Shown here: one piece after another, positions 34,101 to 43,316 of the stretch
Layout: the number at the start of each line of letters is the position of its first letter
How positions within the stretch are numbered: the stretch's first letter is position 1
From: Stomoxys calcitrans
Lineage: Eukaryota > Arthropoda > Insecta > Diptera > Muscidae
Assembly (NCBI RefSeq): GCF_963082655.1
Contig: NC_081555.1
Coordinates: forward strand, 32,163,266-32,227,265
Reading direction: 5' to 3'
Length of the DNA stretch: 64,000 bases
Position numbers and translations under genes: made by a program
The notes under the pieces: generated by a model
What the model was told of the DNA's origin: nothing
The model's input: only the letters and a program-made list of their open reading frames with translations
Databases searched by the model: none

Positions 34101-36259
34101 ATAAACTTAAAAAGGGAAACTGAACGTGTTGTTGTGGCGTAGTTAGATGAAGGTTCCAGTGGGCCCCAATACTCGGAGCATAACGAAAGACCTGCCTTAT
34201 CATCAGCATAAAATTTGCCTATGCATAATAAAAGCATTTCAAAGTTATAATCCAAATTTTGTGGAGGCTCCAAACCCTCCTTGGTAAAACCAATAACAGT
34301 TTTAGATGTTTCATCGGCTCTGCCTCTTAGTTCCGTCACTTTGGAGTGCATAAAATCAATGAAATCAGCAAATATCATATGAATTCTCCGATAGAAAAAT
34401 TGATTCCTATAATTTTTTCAAAAATTTAATTATCTCTAGCACAAGCAACAATTTTAGAAAACTTACTGGTAAATTAAGTCCTTCTCTAGAATGCAGCAGT
34501 ATAAAAATTTGAAAACACTTGAACAAATGGCATCATCCACAAGCTGCTCATCATAATCGGTAACCGACATATGATTATGTACATATTGGGAAGCATGGCG
34601 TAAGCCTGATATAGCTAATCCAAATGAAAACTTTACCAAGTTTACAATTCCACTATTGCAGTCGGAACTTGTTTCTCCCATCAATGCATTATACATGTGC
34701 TGCACATATTCATGGTCCCTAATGATGCTTAAATTTTGTATTAAGGTATTGTCATCTTGTTTTTGCAAAATACTAGTATCATATGAGTACAGAAGGGCCA
34801 AGAGCATAGTAAGTGTGGTATTTTCAACTTCTCCATTGGCTTCTTTTGCTTTATTTTGGGATAAACTTCTAAGTAGTTTTATTGCGTTGAATTTCGGCAA
34901 ACCTCTTTGAGCGGACCAATTAAATAAAGCAGTTGCTAATGACATTCGTATATCTTCGAACAGTTCCATTACTTGGTTTTGGTGTTTGTTATCTCCCAGA
35001 GCTCTGTTTTTGGTCAACATAACCGTCTGCAAAAATGCAACAATATAAAAATTAATAAAAACTTGATGTAGAATTTTTTTTTCTTCAAAAATATATGAAC
35101 TTTATGATTTGTAAGAGTATGCTCTGCTATTTTTCAGAACTAAGTCACATCGGATATTTTCGAAGAGAATTTAATATGAAATTTAACTAACTATAGGTTA
35201 AGCTATTTCAGTCTCATATCGACTAGGTCAGGAGGAGTGGCAGTCCTTTAGACTCACTTAGACAATTTTAAGTCCATTGTGATATCACAGTAGCGACAGA
35301 ACAAGGCTTCTGGTGGAAATCGAACCCACGACCAACTCGGCTACCAGGGCGCACTCCGTTCTCAATCGACTAAGTCGGTTAGGTTATTTCAACCAACTAA
35401 CTTACAAACTCAATTCAGGTAGTTATGGAAATAATTCTAAACTTTGTTGGGATGTCAACAAAGTTAACCAGCAGCCCCATAGCAGTTTAGCTTATGCCAA
35501 AGTAAATCTTTGAATTTTTGGCAATCTGTAAGCCGTATCATATTTATCTTACCTCCTTAACAATATCCAATTCGTCCAAGAGATCCACAATTCTTTCCAA
35601 TATATTTGAATCATCCACTAGCGCTTGCGAAAACGATGACACCAATGAGACCAATTGTTTTGGTGAATCAGGTATCCATGATACACCGCTGGTTATTTGA
35701 AACAAATCTCTAATGGAGTTTGCAATGGCTTTTCGTCCGTCGTAGTACAAAAGAACGGCTACTAAACCTCTTGGAAGGCCTGGATAATGAATTATTTGAT
35801 GTTGGGCAGTACACAGCAATTCTAAAGCCAAAAATTCATCTAAATCAAACATATCCGATATGATTATGCTCTCATCGATGAGATCCTTGGACAATGGCAC
35901 TCGGACATTTCCAGCAACAGGTACACCCTGTGTAACATACGCCCGCAATTGAGATCGATTGGCTTCATTTTTAGGCTAAAAATGTTAAATGACAATTTTG
36001 AATAAAACCCCATAATGTTGATTGTTTTTTATTTACTAACCGGATTGCGAAGCAAATTTACAAATATTTGTTTGTGCCGCTTGAGCGACACCTCCAAATT
36101 CGAGATATCAGCTTCGTTTGGATTAAGAATTGTCTGTTCTATAACCCGGTAGAGCTGCTTAAAGGGCGACCACATATCATCTGGAATACCTGCATGGTAT
36201 ATAGACCATTGTTAGTTATCTAAATCATTGCTAAATTATAAAAATTACTTACCTTCCAT
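16144..36259 (-). CDS. Nup205: Nuclear pore complex protein Nup205 (17 coding exons)
   Basis: Scaffold nucleoporin of the inner ring of the nuclear pore, an alpha-solenoid protein. Coding exons, 5' to 3' on the minus strand: 36259-36253, 36189-36041, 35975-35553, 35026-34467, 34406-33915, 33764-33568, 33449-33297, 32967-32766, 30607-29734, 29668-28931, 28863-28659, 28565-28340, 25662-24924, 24863-24556, 24377-24217, 23445-23275, 16337-16144. Every junction keeps frame, giving 5799 nt and about 1932 aa, close to the roughly 2000 aa usual for animals. Recognisable segments along the protein include WSPFKQLYRVIE near the N terminus, FPGLPRGLVAVLLYYDG-type text in exon 3 (here YPGLPRGLVAVLLYYDG), SWEHFFSSLSRYY in exon 5, DPYLKFV in exon 8, and LLRRIKSLIQYFP just before the stop. 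Start: the ATG at 36259 gives a 7 nt first coding exon (ATGGAAG) followed by GTAAGT. One donor, after exon 6, is GC. The exon 15-17 joins are inferred from phase and from homology to the Nup205 C terminus. Confidence 0.95.
16516..16752 (-). mobile_element. Mariner-type MITE, copy 2
   Basis: 237 bp, reverse orientation relative to copy 1, with the same TIR (one end altered to CAACTCAA) and TA flanks (16514-16515, 16753-16754). Lies in Nup205 intron 16. Confidence 0.85.
16914..18405 (+). repeat. Full-length DINE-1-like element with about 8 internal units
   Basis: Head: TTTTTATACCCTCCACCATA, GGGTATACTAATTTCGTC, TATATATTCTTGATCGTC, then a (TGTCCGTC)n stretch at about 17049-17097. The middle is an array of about 155-175 bp units (GCTGCCATATAAACCGATCT, TTGGGTCTTGACTTCTTGAG, GAGGGCGCAATTCTTATCCG). 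Tail: GGTGGAGGGTATATAAGATT, CGGCCCGGCCGAACTTAGCA, CGCTTTTACTTGTTTTT. It is in Nup205 intron 16, antisense to the gene, and is the best complete example here. Confidence 0.65.
18406..18940. repeat. CCCCATATTG-family end segment, copy A (uninterrupted)
   Basis: 18420-18560 is the reverse of the CCCCATATTG unit family. 18590-18920 is a sequence seen again, interrupted by insertions, at 20368-20485, 20790-20855 and 22922-22990 (shared phrases: GACAGCGTTTATAG, AATTTGACAT, ACAACAATCCAA, CAAGTGCAGATTA-type end). It serves as an empty site for those insertions. Confidence 0.5.
18945..19335 (+). mobile_element. CAA-tailed non-autonomous retroelement, copy 1
   Basis: About 390 bp: GCACCACACAATCTGGAACA near the start, GATTGCGGATAGTGAAATGC, GCACCGGCTCTTGCACAAAT, GGCGAGTTATTGGAGCC, GGAACGAGCTTGCTCACCTA, TCGCCACCTCCACATGAA, then a CAACAACC tail. 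The same layout recurs at 21513-21860, 48945-49300, 61375-61590 and 61790-62165. No coding capacity. SINE or internally deleted LINE. Confidence 0.55.
19340..19925 (-). repeat. CCCCATATTG-family repeat, reverse copy
   Basis: Reverse copy of the Helitron-like family at 3185-4945, including its end near 19510-19560 (TTTATAAAAATCAATTTGAG, TAGACTCAAAAACGGCAGAA) and units with GACCATGACAATA. Interrupted at 19926 by a MITE; similar units resume at 20163-20360. Confidence 0.45.
19926..20162 (+). mobile_element. Mariner-type MITE, copy 3
   Basis: 237 bp, both TIRs intact, TA at 19924-19925 and 20163-20164. Inserted inside the reverse CCCCATATTG-family repeat, so it is younger than that repeat. Confidence 0.87.
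20485..20790 (-). mobile_element. tRNA-derived SINE, copy 1
   Basis: Reverse-oriented. The head on the minus strand carries a box-B-like GGTTCGAATCC and a diverged A box; the body has GCAACACCTCTTTGGAAAGA, TATCAATGAGTGCAGTCCGA and AATTTTGCCCATGAACATTC at its far end. About 300 bp. Inserted in copy B of the repeat also seen at 18590-18920. Confidence 0.65.
21103..21420 (-). mobile_element. tRNA-derived SINE, copy 2
   Basis: The best-preserved copy. Read on the minus strand it starts GGAGGCCACCGTAGCGCAGA, with A box TAGCGCAGAGGTTAGCA and B box GGTTCGAATCC, then a body ending in the CATGGGCAAAAATTGG region. The head is about 75 nt, tRNA-sized. Not a tRNA gene: no acceptor-stem pairing or independent 3' end was seen. 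Confidence 0.72.
21513..21860 (-). mobile_element. CAA-tailed non-autonomous retroelement, copy 2
   Basis: Starts TTGTTGTAGCTACATTTTTA (reverse of the CAA tail) and ends with CACCACACAGATCGAACCTC. Matches copy 1 in reverse. Inserted into the DINE-1-like element at 20855-22922. Confidence 0.55.
23480..24150. repeat. Degenerate minisatellite in Nup205 introns 15/16 region
   Basis: Loose tandem units (GAGAAAATTTCATTAGAATT, TTTGGTCGGAGAAAATTTCA, TTTTGTCTTTAGAGAAAATT) that are the reverse complement of the 29 bp unit of intron 8. Strongly diverged, with unit-like stretches at about 23550-23660 and 23930-24150 separated by unrelated AT-rich sequence. Lies within intron 15 (23446-24216). Confidence 0.5.
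25875..26110 (-). mobile_element. Mariner-type MITE, copy 4
   Basis: 236 bp, reverse orientation, TA at 25873-25874 and 26111-26112; one TIR shows CACCCCAA. In Nup205 intron 12. Confidence 0.85.
26113..27562 (-). repeat. DINE-1-like element with about 8 internal units
   Basis: Reverse orientation: units with GATCGGTTTATATGGCAGCT, TATCAGGTTATGGACCGATT, CAAAATTTCAGCCAAATCCG, TCAAGAAGTCAAGA, then the head module GACAGACGGGCGGACAGATG, GATCAAGAATATATATACTT, TATAGTGGAGGGTGTAAAA. The tail end is missing or truncated next to MITE copy 4. In Nup205 intron 12, on the same strand as the gene. Confidence 0.62.
27940..28265 (+). pseudogene. Penelope-like element reverse-transcriptase relic
   Basis: Plus-strand frame, antisense to Nup205 within intron 12, encodes APRIYLPKIHKAGMPLRPIC, then SSMNSPTCGLSKYLTNIL, a stop after NNLTKDS, then STEMFVSFDVISLLPSIPVN. 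The pattern PKIHK...LRPI...SFDVxSLxxxIP is characteristic of Penelope-like reverse transcriptases. Expected IYGLPKIHK here reads IYLPKIHK, one residue short. No GIY-YIG endonuclease seen. Inactive fragment. Confidence 0.65.
30700..32730. repeat. 29 bp AT-rich minisatellite filling Nup205 intron 8
   Basis: About 70 tandem units of 29 bp: GACAAAATTTCGG, then AGAAATTTTCTCTAAA (or TGAAATTTTCTCTAAA). Units at about 30840-31260 are nearly identical; they decay towards both ends, and the GGAG variant fills the core while GGTG prevails in the flanks. The array occupies almost all of the 2158 bp intron (30608-32765). Because units are identical with no unique spacers it is not a CRISPR array, and the long frames it creates (such as 31428-31709 minus) are artefacts. 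Confidence 0.92.
35215..35395. repeat. LINE-tail and tRNA-like fragment in Nup205 intron 3
   Basis: GACTCACTTAGACAATTTTA and CCATTGTGATATCACAG are diverged from the LOA-like 3' end at 42510-42540. They are followed by GGTGGAAATCGAACCCACGA, a B-box-like (reverse) motif with tRNA-like surroundings. Small decayed insertion. Confidence 0.35.
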
Positions 36260-38042
36260 TGTGCAAAAAAATGAAAATTAAAGAACACGCCGGCTATGCG
36301 AATCAAGATTCTAATGATAATTAGAAACAACATTAATTCGGAGCCGGAAGGTGCAACGGCGCGGCGATTCAAAAAATTCAAATCAAGCGGCGTCACTGGA
36401 TTCATTCACTTGTAATGGGTGTCCCCGGGGCATTCGCCATAGATATATTGGGTTGCCCAAAAAGTAATTGCGGATTTTTCATATAGTCGGCGTTGACAAA
36501 TTTTTTCACAGCTTGTGACTCTGTAATTGCATTCTTCCTTCTGTCAGTTATCGACTGTTACTTTTAGCTTGCTTTAGAAAAAAAGTGTAAAAAAAGTATA
36601 TTTGACTAAAGATCTATTAAAAATGCATTTACTTTCTTTTAAAAAATCCGCAATTACTTTTTGGGCAACCCAATATTATATTGTATATAGATAAAGAACT
36701 AATTATCTAAGAACAAGACGCAAGCAGAATGCTGCTCTGATATCAAAGTCATGCAGTTAGCGTTTTTTGCATTTTCTGAATATGCATTATTTCCTTTCTC
36801 ATGAATTTGTAAATTTGATTTTTTTCGGCAGGGCTGCGCAAACGTAAAGTGGATAGGCCCCATAAATATCATTAAGGATGTCAAATTGAAGATTAAAAAT
36901 GTCATAAAATGCGAGAAAATGTAAACAAAGAGTGAATGTAAAAAAGAAAACAAGTTTACATTCTCAATGCCAAGTGCTGCAAAAAATTAAAAAAAAATTT
37001 ATGTTGGCTCATCGCTTGGCGTATTCTTATTCAGTGAATCCAAAAAACATGCAAAAAAAATCTGGCATATTAATACCGTCAAACCTGGCCGGCTCTATCC
37101 CCAACGAAACAACCTTGAGTGGCAAAGGCTGTAAATTGAAATGTCAAATTGGTTTTAGAATTAAACTTTGTTTTACAACTAATCTTCTACAAATGTGTTT
37201 TATATTTGTATTTTCATCATTATAACACTGTTTTGTTGCTTAGGTGTGGCCTACAATCAAGCCTTTGACATTTAGATTTACTGCATAATCAAAACAATAA
37301 TAAAAAATTGTACTCAGCTGTTCGCATGGCCTCACTTGGCCTCCTGCCATTACGCAAAGAACATTTTATTTGAGCTGCGTACCTGCAAACGAAATTTTCG
37401 GAAAATATTGAACGATAAGTCATATACAGCGATGGATATATCTGAAGTATTTTATCAACATATTGGTGTTGGTGCAATATGTTGATCCTCGTATCATGTA
37501 CCAAATACCGTTGGTGTCTGGCCCCACATAAATAATCGGTTACTTTAAAAATAATTCTTATTTATACGTGTTTTTTGTTATTTTATGAAGCTTAGTATAA
37601 AACTAAAAGTTAAAATAATGCGAACAAATTTCTTGAAAATAAGTGGTGCATACGCGAATATAAACAAACGTTAACTTCAATTGGTGTAATGGTTAGTGGA
37701 ATGCATGTAGTAAATTGCCAAATAACGTGCAAATTTATGGCTGACCTATAAATAAACTTCTTTGTATATATATAAGTACATGTCGCCAAGAAGAGTATTT
37801 CTGACAGTGACTTCAATTTTTAGTTATAAATAAGGTTTCTTGCTTTTTAGGGCGGACGTCTTGCAAAACTGCAGTTTTAATGGCTTGCAAAGCCCTTTTA
37901 AAGCATTCCTACGAACAAATGACTATAAAGTTTAAATATATATATGTATTGGTCTCAATGTGTTGACTTGCTTATAAATGGGTACATTTCGTCAAGTGTC
38001 TAAGTGTCTGTCTTTTTTTATTATTTCTAGTCTATAAGTAAC
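36260..38042. promoter_or_regulatory. Shared head-to-head intergenic region of Nup205 and Rab40
   Basis: 1.8 kb between the two start codons must hold both promoters. A GC-richer patch lies at about 36345-36430, upstream of Nup205. A MITE occupies 36448-36673. 36840-36895 shares AAAGTGGATAGGCCCCATAA and GATGTCAAAT with 41605-41635, a small dispersed repeat. No TATA box could be assigned with confidence. Confidence 0.45.
36448..36673 (+). mobile_element. Mariner-type MITE, copy 5
   Basis: 226 bp, intact TIRs, TA at 36446-36447 and 36674-36675; shorter than the others through a small internal deletion near 36605. It lies 190 bp upstream of the Nup205 start codon. Confidence 0.86.
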
Positions 38043-41000
38043 ATGACGAAAGACTATGATTACTTGTTAAAAGTATTATTAGTAGGAGATAGCGATGTTG
38101 GAAAACATGAAATTCTGTCCGGCTTGGAAGACGCGTCATCTGAAAGTCCCTTTTGTAGTGGCAATGGTAATATATATGAAGCAATTGTGTTTAGTACAAA
38201 AATATAATATTTAATGCGTTCTGTTTATTTCAAGCTTATAAGACGACCACAATACTGCTGGAAGGCAAAAGGGTCAGACTTCAACTATGGGATACTTCTG
38301 GTCAAGGACGGTTCTGCACAATTATAAGATCATATTCACGGGGAGCCCAAGGAATTATATTGGTCTATGACATTACAAACAAATGGAGTTTCGATGGAAT
38401 TGATCGATGGCTCAAAGAAGTTGAAGAGGTAAAATTGAGCTTTATGTTAAATAGTATTTAGGACCGTGGTTTAGAAAACTATTATCTTTGAGATTGCTGC
38501 TGTTAGACGAAACCAAAATATTCCGTATCTTAGGTCAATTTGGGGGTATTTGATGTCTCAAAAAAGTTCGTTAAGCACGCGTAGGAACTTCAGCTTGCGA
38601 CTTTCAATTGTAGTCAGTGTAGTCAATTGTTGTCTATATGAGGTGTACTTAGTTGGCCAGAGCAGACTTTATTACCCCATGATCATACGTAAGAAGTTAA
38701 TATCTTCAATCCTTCAATCTTATGCTTTTTTCTCACATTTTTAACGTCAGCTTTTGAAATGTCTTCTCCCAACTGTCTTTATTAGAAAGTTTCGGCCTTC
38801 TCTGTTTGCATAAACCTGCCAAGGTTGTCGGTCGAGTGTTTTTTTCGGCTACATGTTGTTTTTTTAATTGTCAGTCTCCAGTCGGACAATTCAGGCCCCT
38901 ATAGCGGTATAGAACAATGAAATGGATGTGTGCCTGAAGCACTTGCCGTACTTAATAGCCTCAATCCTTGTCCAAATAGTCTTCGCTGTATACAGCGATA
39001 TATCAAAACACCTTAGGGCAGTCCACAGGTCTTTGGCCAACCTACAACTCATAGCATAAACCCCTCATCGGCTATTCAACCTAGGAGCTCGTCCAGGAAA
39101 TGGTTAGGTTAAGAGCAGTAACGAAAGGGGAAAGTCGGACGGTGCCGGCTGTATGATACCCTACACCTACCCTAAATTACAAAGTGAGTTCTTATCTCGG
39201 TCTATCCCTCTATGCAGAAGTTCCAGGGAAAGTCTGAATAACTTCTGCCCAAAACACTCTTAGCGAAAACGAAGTACGCTACACACACAGGCCGCATTAC
39301 CAGCTTCCAACAGAATTTAAAATATAAGTATACCCAGGTTTCAGATTCCGTCTATCCTAGAGCGATCTTCCTTGACGCCAACCAAATTTGATCGAGTTTT
39401 GCTCCCACGGTCATGCTGCTTCCTTGTCCACAAGATGTTAAACGCCTTGGGAAGCTGCATTTCTAGATCAATCCAGGTTCCAGATTCCGCCTATCCTAGG
39501 GCGATCTTCCCTATCGCCAACCAAACACATTGGTGCATTAAATCGAGTTTTGCTCCCTCGGTCATGTTTCTTCCTTGTTCACAAGATGTTAACCGCCTTG
39601 GTAAACTAAATTTCTTGATCAATCTGCGGCGCTTTGAACTACCAAGAGCCTGAAGCCGCACCATAGCGAAGAATCGATCAAAAAATATCTGTAAACATCC
39701 CGTACACCATTCCTGGCCTAAGCTTAAAACTCCTGCCGACAGAGTTGCGGCGGTAGTAAAGCGCTTTTAGTGTCCTTTGGAACCCTCTTCGACATTCCTT
39801 GGTAATTGGTATCCAAAGACAGCGGCAGCCCCATCTCCATCAAGGACAGGTCTCTTAAAAATGCTAAACTCCCGTCTTCGACCATTCAGCCACTTTCTTA
39901 AGGCAACCAGAACGAGGTCAGTAATAGTACAGAGAAAGCGGACACCAACCATGACGACATCCATCATCCACGCAGGCAACAATCTTGCTTTGAACCTCTC
40001 CTCAACGTTCCCCCTCTAGTTTATGTATGGCCAATTATCGCGCTCAGATATTTGACTTACGGAGATAGTCCTGACTTCATTTCCATCCAGCACAGGTCTT
40101 CTAAAAACACCAAGCTTGCGTCATCTTGGACTTATGCCACACCCTGGCCTTCGCACATTCAGACACCATCCTCAATGCAACCTGAATGAGGTCAGTAACA
40201 CGCAGATATAAAGAGGCCTGGCCAAGCCACCACCATGATGATGGCATCGGTGATATTCTCGCCACTACTACAATCCCCAGAATATTCTCTGTACAACCAT
40301 CTTCATTTCTACCAAAGTCATTGTTCTGATGTTTTATTTTACGGTAAAATTTTCGATTTTCATTTCGGCTCCTTAGTGCCTCGATCTTGCACTCGGTCTC
40401 CTAATATCTTTCTATTGCCTATGTTTGCCTACTGTTTGCAGCGTTTCCCTACATGCTCTCTGGACCATGGGTACCTTGATAGAGAGGCTTCTGCCATCCA
40501 AACTGTATCATATCAAATATTTTAGGATTTTTATTTATGTACCAATTTTTTGTTTTGTCTTTGCAATAAAATATAGCATGCTCCAGGAATACCAAAAGTT
40601 CTTGTTGGAAACAGACTCCACTTGGCCTTTAAAAGACAAGTAGCAGCTAAGCAAGCAGAGTTGTACGCTTCCCGTAATAATATGTCATGTTTTGAAATAT
40701 CTCCTCTATGTGATTTTAACATCAGAGAATCATTCTGCGAATTGGCGCGTATGGCTCTTCATAGAAATGGTATGGAAAGAATTTGGCGAAACAATAAAGG
40801 TAATTTTCAGTTTGTATATGTCCCTAGAATTTATCAACATAACTTAACTTATTCTTGATTTCAGTTCTATCACTACAGGAATTATGCTGCCGAACCATAG
40901 TAAGACGTACCAGCGTTTATGCCATTGAATCATTACCGTTACCCCCATCTGTAAAGTCTACATTGAAATCATATGCATTAACAACATCTCAATGCTTTAA

Positions 41001-41085
41001 TACCCTAAATAACAGTTCCAAGAGCAAAAACCGATGTAAGACTCCAATTAGTGGTAGCGGAAGAAACAGTTGCTGTATAACGTGA
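38043..41085 (+). CDS. Rab40: Rab40 family small GTPase with SOCS box (4 coding exons)
   Basis: Rab40 proteins are atypical Rab GTPases that, through a SOCS box, act as substrate receptors of Cullin5-type ubiquitin ligases at membranes. Coding exons: 38043-38166, 38235-38428, 40577-40799, 40865-41085. Phases agree and the product is 253 aa. Visible motifs: P-loop GDSDVGK at residues 15-21, switch II WDTSGQG at 60-66, and [11 protein letters not shown] from residue 118 in place of the usual NKxD, as in known Rab40 proteins. The SOCS-box-like segment starts at about 181 ([10 protein letters not shown]), and the C-terminal CCIT could be prenylated. The start ATG follows AAC in a good fly context and the Rab fold begins 8 residues later. 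Intron 2 is 2.1 kb and full of LINE debris. The gene is head-to-head with Nup205, with 1.8 kb between the start codons. Confidence 0.95.
39330..40250 (-). pseudogene. Degraded LINE pieces in Rab40 intron 2
   Basis: 39335-39622 is a near-tandem duplication of about 140 bp (CAGATTCCGCCTATCCTAGG; ACAAGATGTTAA). Minus-strand frames at 39982-39767 and about 40250-40050 resemble each other ([29 protein letters not shown] text; KRPVLDG) and the palm region of LOA-like reverse transcriptases just after the catalytic motif. Both are broken. Confidence 0.35.
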
Positions 41086-41679
41086 TCCTGTGGTACACAT
41101 ATTAAGATTGAAGCACAAAATAATTGATAATCGTATTCGCAATAACAAAAAAAAATGTCCTAATGTCCAAATCCGCCTTAGTACATAACAGTGGTATCCG
41201 TTGGACTGTTTAATCCAACGTCAAAATACTATGTGGCAGGAAATGAAAATAAAAATGATTTATTACGGTGACGTTTTTCGATTAATACATGCTTTATAAA
41301 AAAGAAAGTATTTATTATTATTGTAATTTTTATAGCATTAATACTAAATCTAACGTTGTTAATTTCATATTTTTTGTTTATATTTTTATTATTTTATAGT
41401 AATATTAAAAAATAGACATGCATTGAACATAAAATATGATTTGTGTTTTAGTCAGAAAAAGTTGGTATAAATCGGATAGAAAAAAAAAACTAACAAATGC
41501 GACGCAGAACATTGTAAAGCACCTTTAAGCTTAAAAAACTGGAGCATGCTACCCAGGATTCACTAAAAGAAGGCTAGGCCACTTGCGAAAACAAAGTGGT
41601 TAGGCCCCATGAACATCATTAACGATGTCAAATCTGCCGATTGAAAATGTCATCAAATAGTAGTAGTAGTAGTAGTAGT

Positions 41680-42033
41680 AGGCACAGTTGTTGGAAGTCG
41701 TAACAGAACACTATGTGCAAAATTTCAGCCAAATCGGACAAAAATTGGGGCTTCCATGAGCCCAAGAATTCAAATCGGAAGATCGGTTTATATGGGAGCT
41801 ATATCCAAATCTGAACCGATATAGCCCATTTGCAATCCCCAACGACTTACATCAATATAAGGTATCTGTGCAAAATTTCAAGCGGTTAGTTCCACGCGTT
41901 CGACCGCATTCGTTATTTTGACAGACGGACATGGCTAGTTCGAATCAGAACTTCGAGATGATCAAAAATATATATATACTTTATGGGGTCCTAGATCAAT
42001 ATTTCAAGGTGTAACATGGTGGTGGGTATAAAA
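41680..42033 (-). repeat. Short DINE-1-like element, single internal unit
   Basis: One unit (TTGGAAGTCGTAACAGAACA, CAAAATTTCAGCCAAATCGG, GATCGGTTTATATGGGAGCT) plus the head module (GACAGACGGACATGGCTAGT, GATCAAAAATATATATATAC, GGTGGTGGGTATAAAAA). Preceded by an (AGT)n run at 41655-41680. Downstream of Rab40. Confidence 0.6.
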
Positions 42034-42479
42034 ATAAACTATGTATTGCAAGCGTACGAAATTTAAAAACCGCAGTAGAACAGTATCCAAACTTTGCATT
42101 GATACATTTTGGAAGTGAGCCTATGTTAAGTATGTTCTAAATAGATCTACGAAATGTTTCTTTTTTATGTTTCGAGATTTGCTACTTTAAAGCTTCTTCT
42201 AGAAACCACCTTTTCCATTCCTCTATTTAAAATTTTCTCGCCAAATCCTTTCCTTTGGCCCTAACAGGGTCCAATTTTGAAACTTTTCTTGGATATTATT
42301 AAGCTACTGCATAATACCATCCATTTTATATGCTGTAATTCATTGAAATCGGAAATTGGTATAGTTTCAAAGTTTCCAAATTTATAGGAATTTATATATT
42401 AGGTATTCAAACATTCTGGTACCCATCATAAACTACTAACTTGTGTCCAGTACTAGGTTAGGTTAGGTTAGGTAGGGCA

Positions 42480-42800
42480 GACAGCTACTTAAGCTGTCTG
42501 CCATCAGACTCACTTTGACGTTTTCGTCCATTGTGATACCACAGGAACAGAAGAAGGAAGATACCTTCTAGTTCCTACCGTTGAATATCCAGATCGCTTT
42601 AAAAAGCAGAATAAATTGCGAATGTTCACATCCGCTAAATCAGACAAATTCTCAAAGAAATGAGAACATAAAGTGGAACTCCTTCTAACTGCTAGTACGG
42701 GACACACACACAGTAGATGCTCTATAGTCTCTTCTTCTTCGATGTCCCTACAGCTTCTGCAAAATTCGTTGCCTGCAACCTTCGGTCTTCAGTGTCCAAT
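42480..42800 (-). pseudogene. LOA-like LINE 3' end
   Basis: Minus strand encodes CRSCRDIEEEETIEHLLCVC followed by PVLAVRRSSTLCSHFFENL, the C-terminal CCHC tail, with frame breaks. It ends next to a short TTAGG-like run (about 42453-42475). Closely matches 9965-10240. Confidence 0.6.
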
Positions 42801-43316
42801 ACTAAAAGCCAACGCTTTTCTAAAAGCTTTTTATTTAAAAATACTCGAACTAAACTATTAACAGCTTTATGTACTGTTTATATGGCAACTCGATCAATTT
42901 TTGTTTAACAACACCATTAGAGATGTGTGGGTGAGTGACTTTTACCAGGGATAAACATTAGTTGACAATAAATTAAAGATTTAATTTCTAAGAAAGCTAT
43001 TTTATGTTATGTTCTTGTGATTTTTGTACTTAATGGTTCTATCCCACAAATAGCTTTTATTTTTAGGCATTTGTATTCATGCCATTGGGGTAAGATTTCA
43101 CTCATGAATCACGACAATTTTTAGTCACGCACACACCACTAAGCAACATGCTAAATGCTGTGCTAAAATTGGCAACATTTTAATTCGCAAACTGATGGTA
43201 TGGCAATAGAATAACAGATTTCTGATAAGAAATCTCACATGGTGGCAGTTGGCAGTGTCAATTGATAGGTTTCACTTTTAGGGTCGGTCGGAAGTTCCAG
43301 TTACTTACGCTTCGAA

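Noticed and set aside
37289..37816. Open frames upstream of Rab40
   Set aside because: AT-rich, no family resemblance, and the Rab40 ATG at 38043 begins directly with the conserved fold.
42453..42475. Interstitial telomere
   Set aside because: Only about four imperfect TTAGG units, adjacent to a LINE end; too short and Diptera lack this telomere type.
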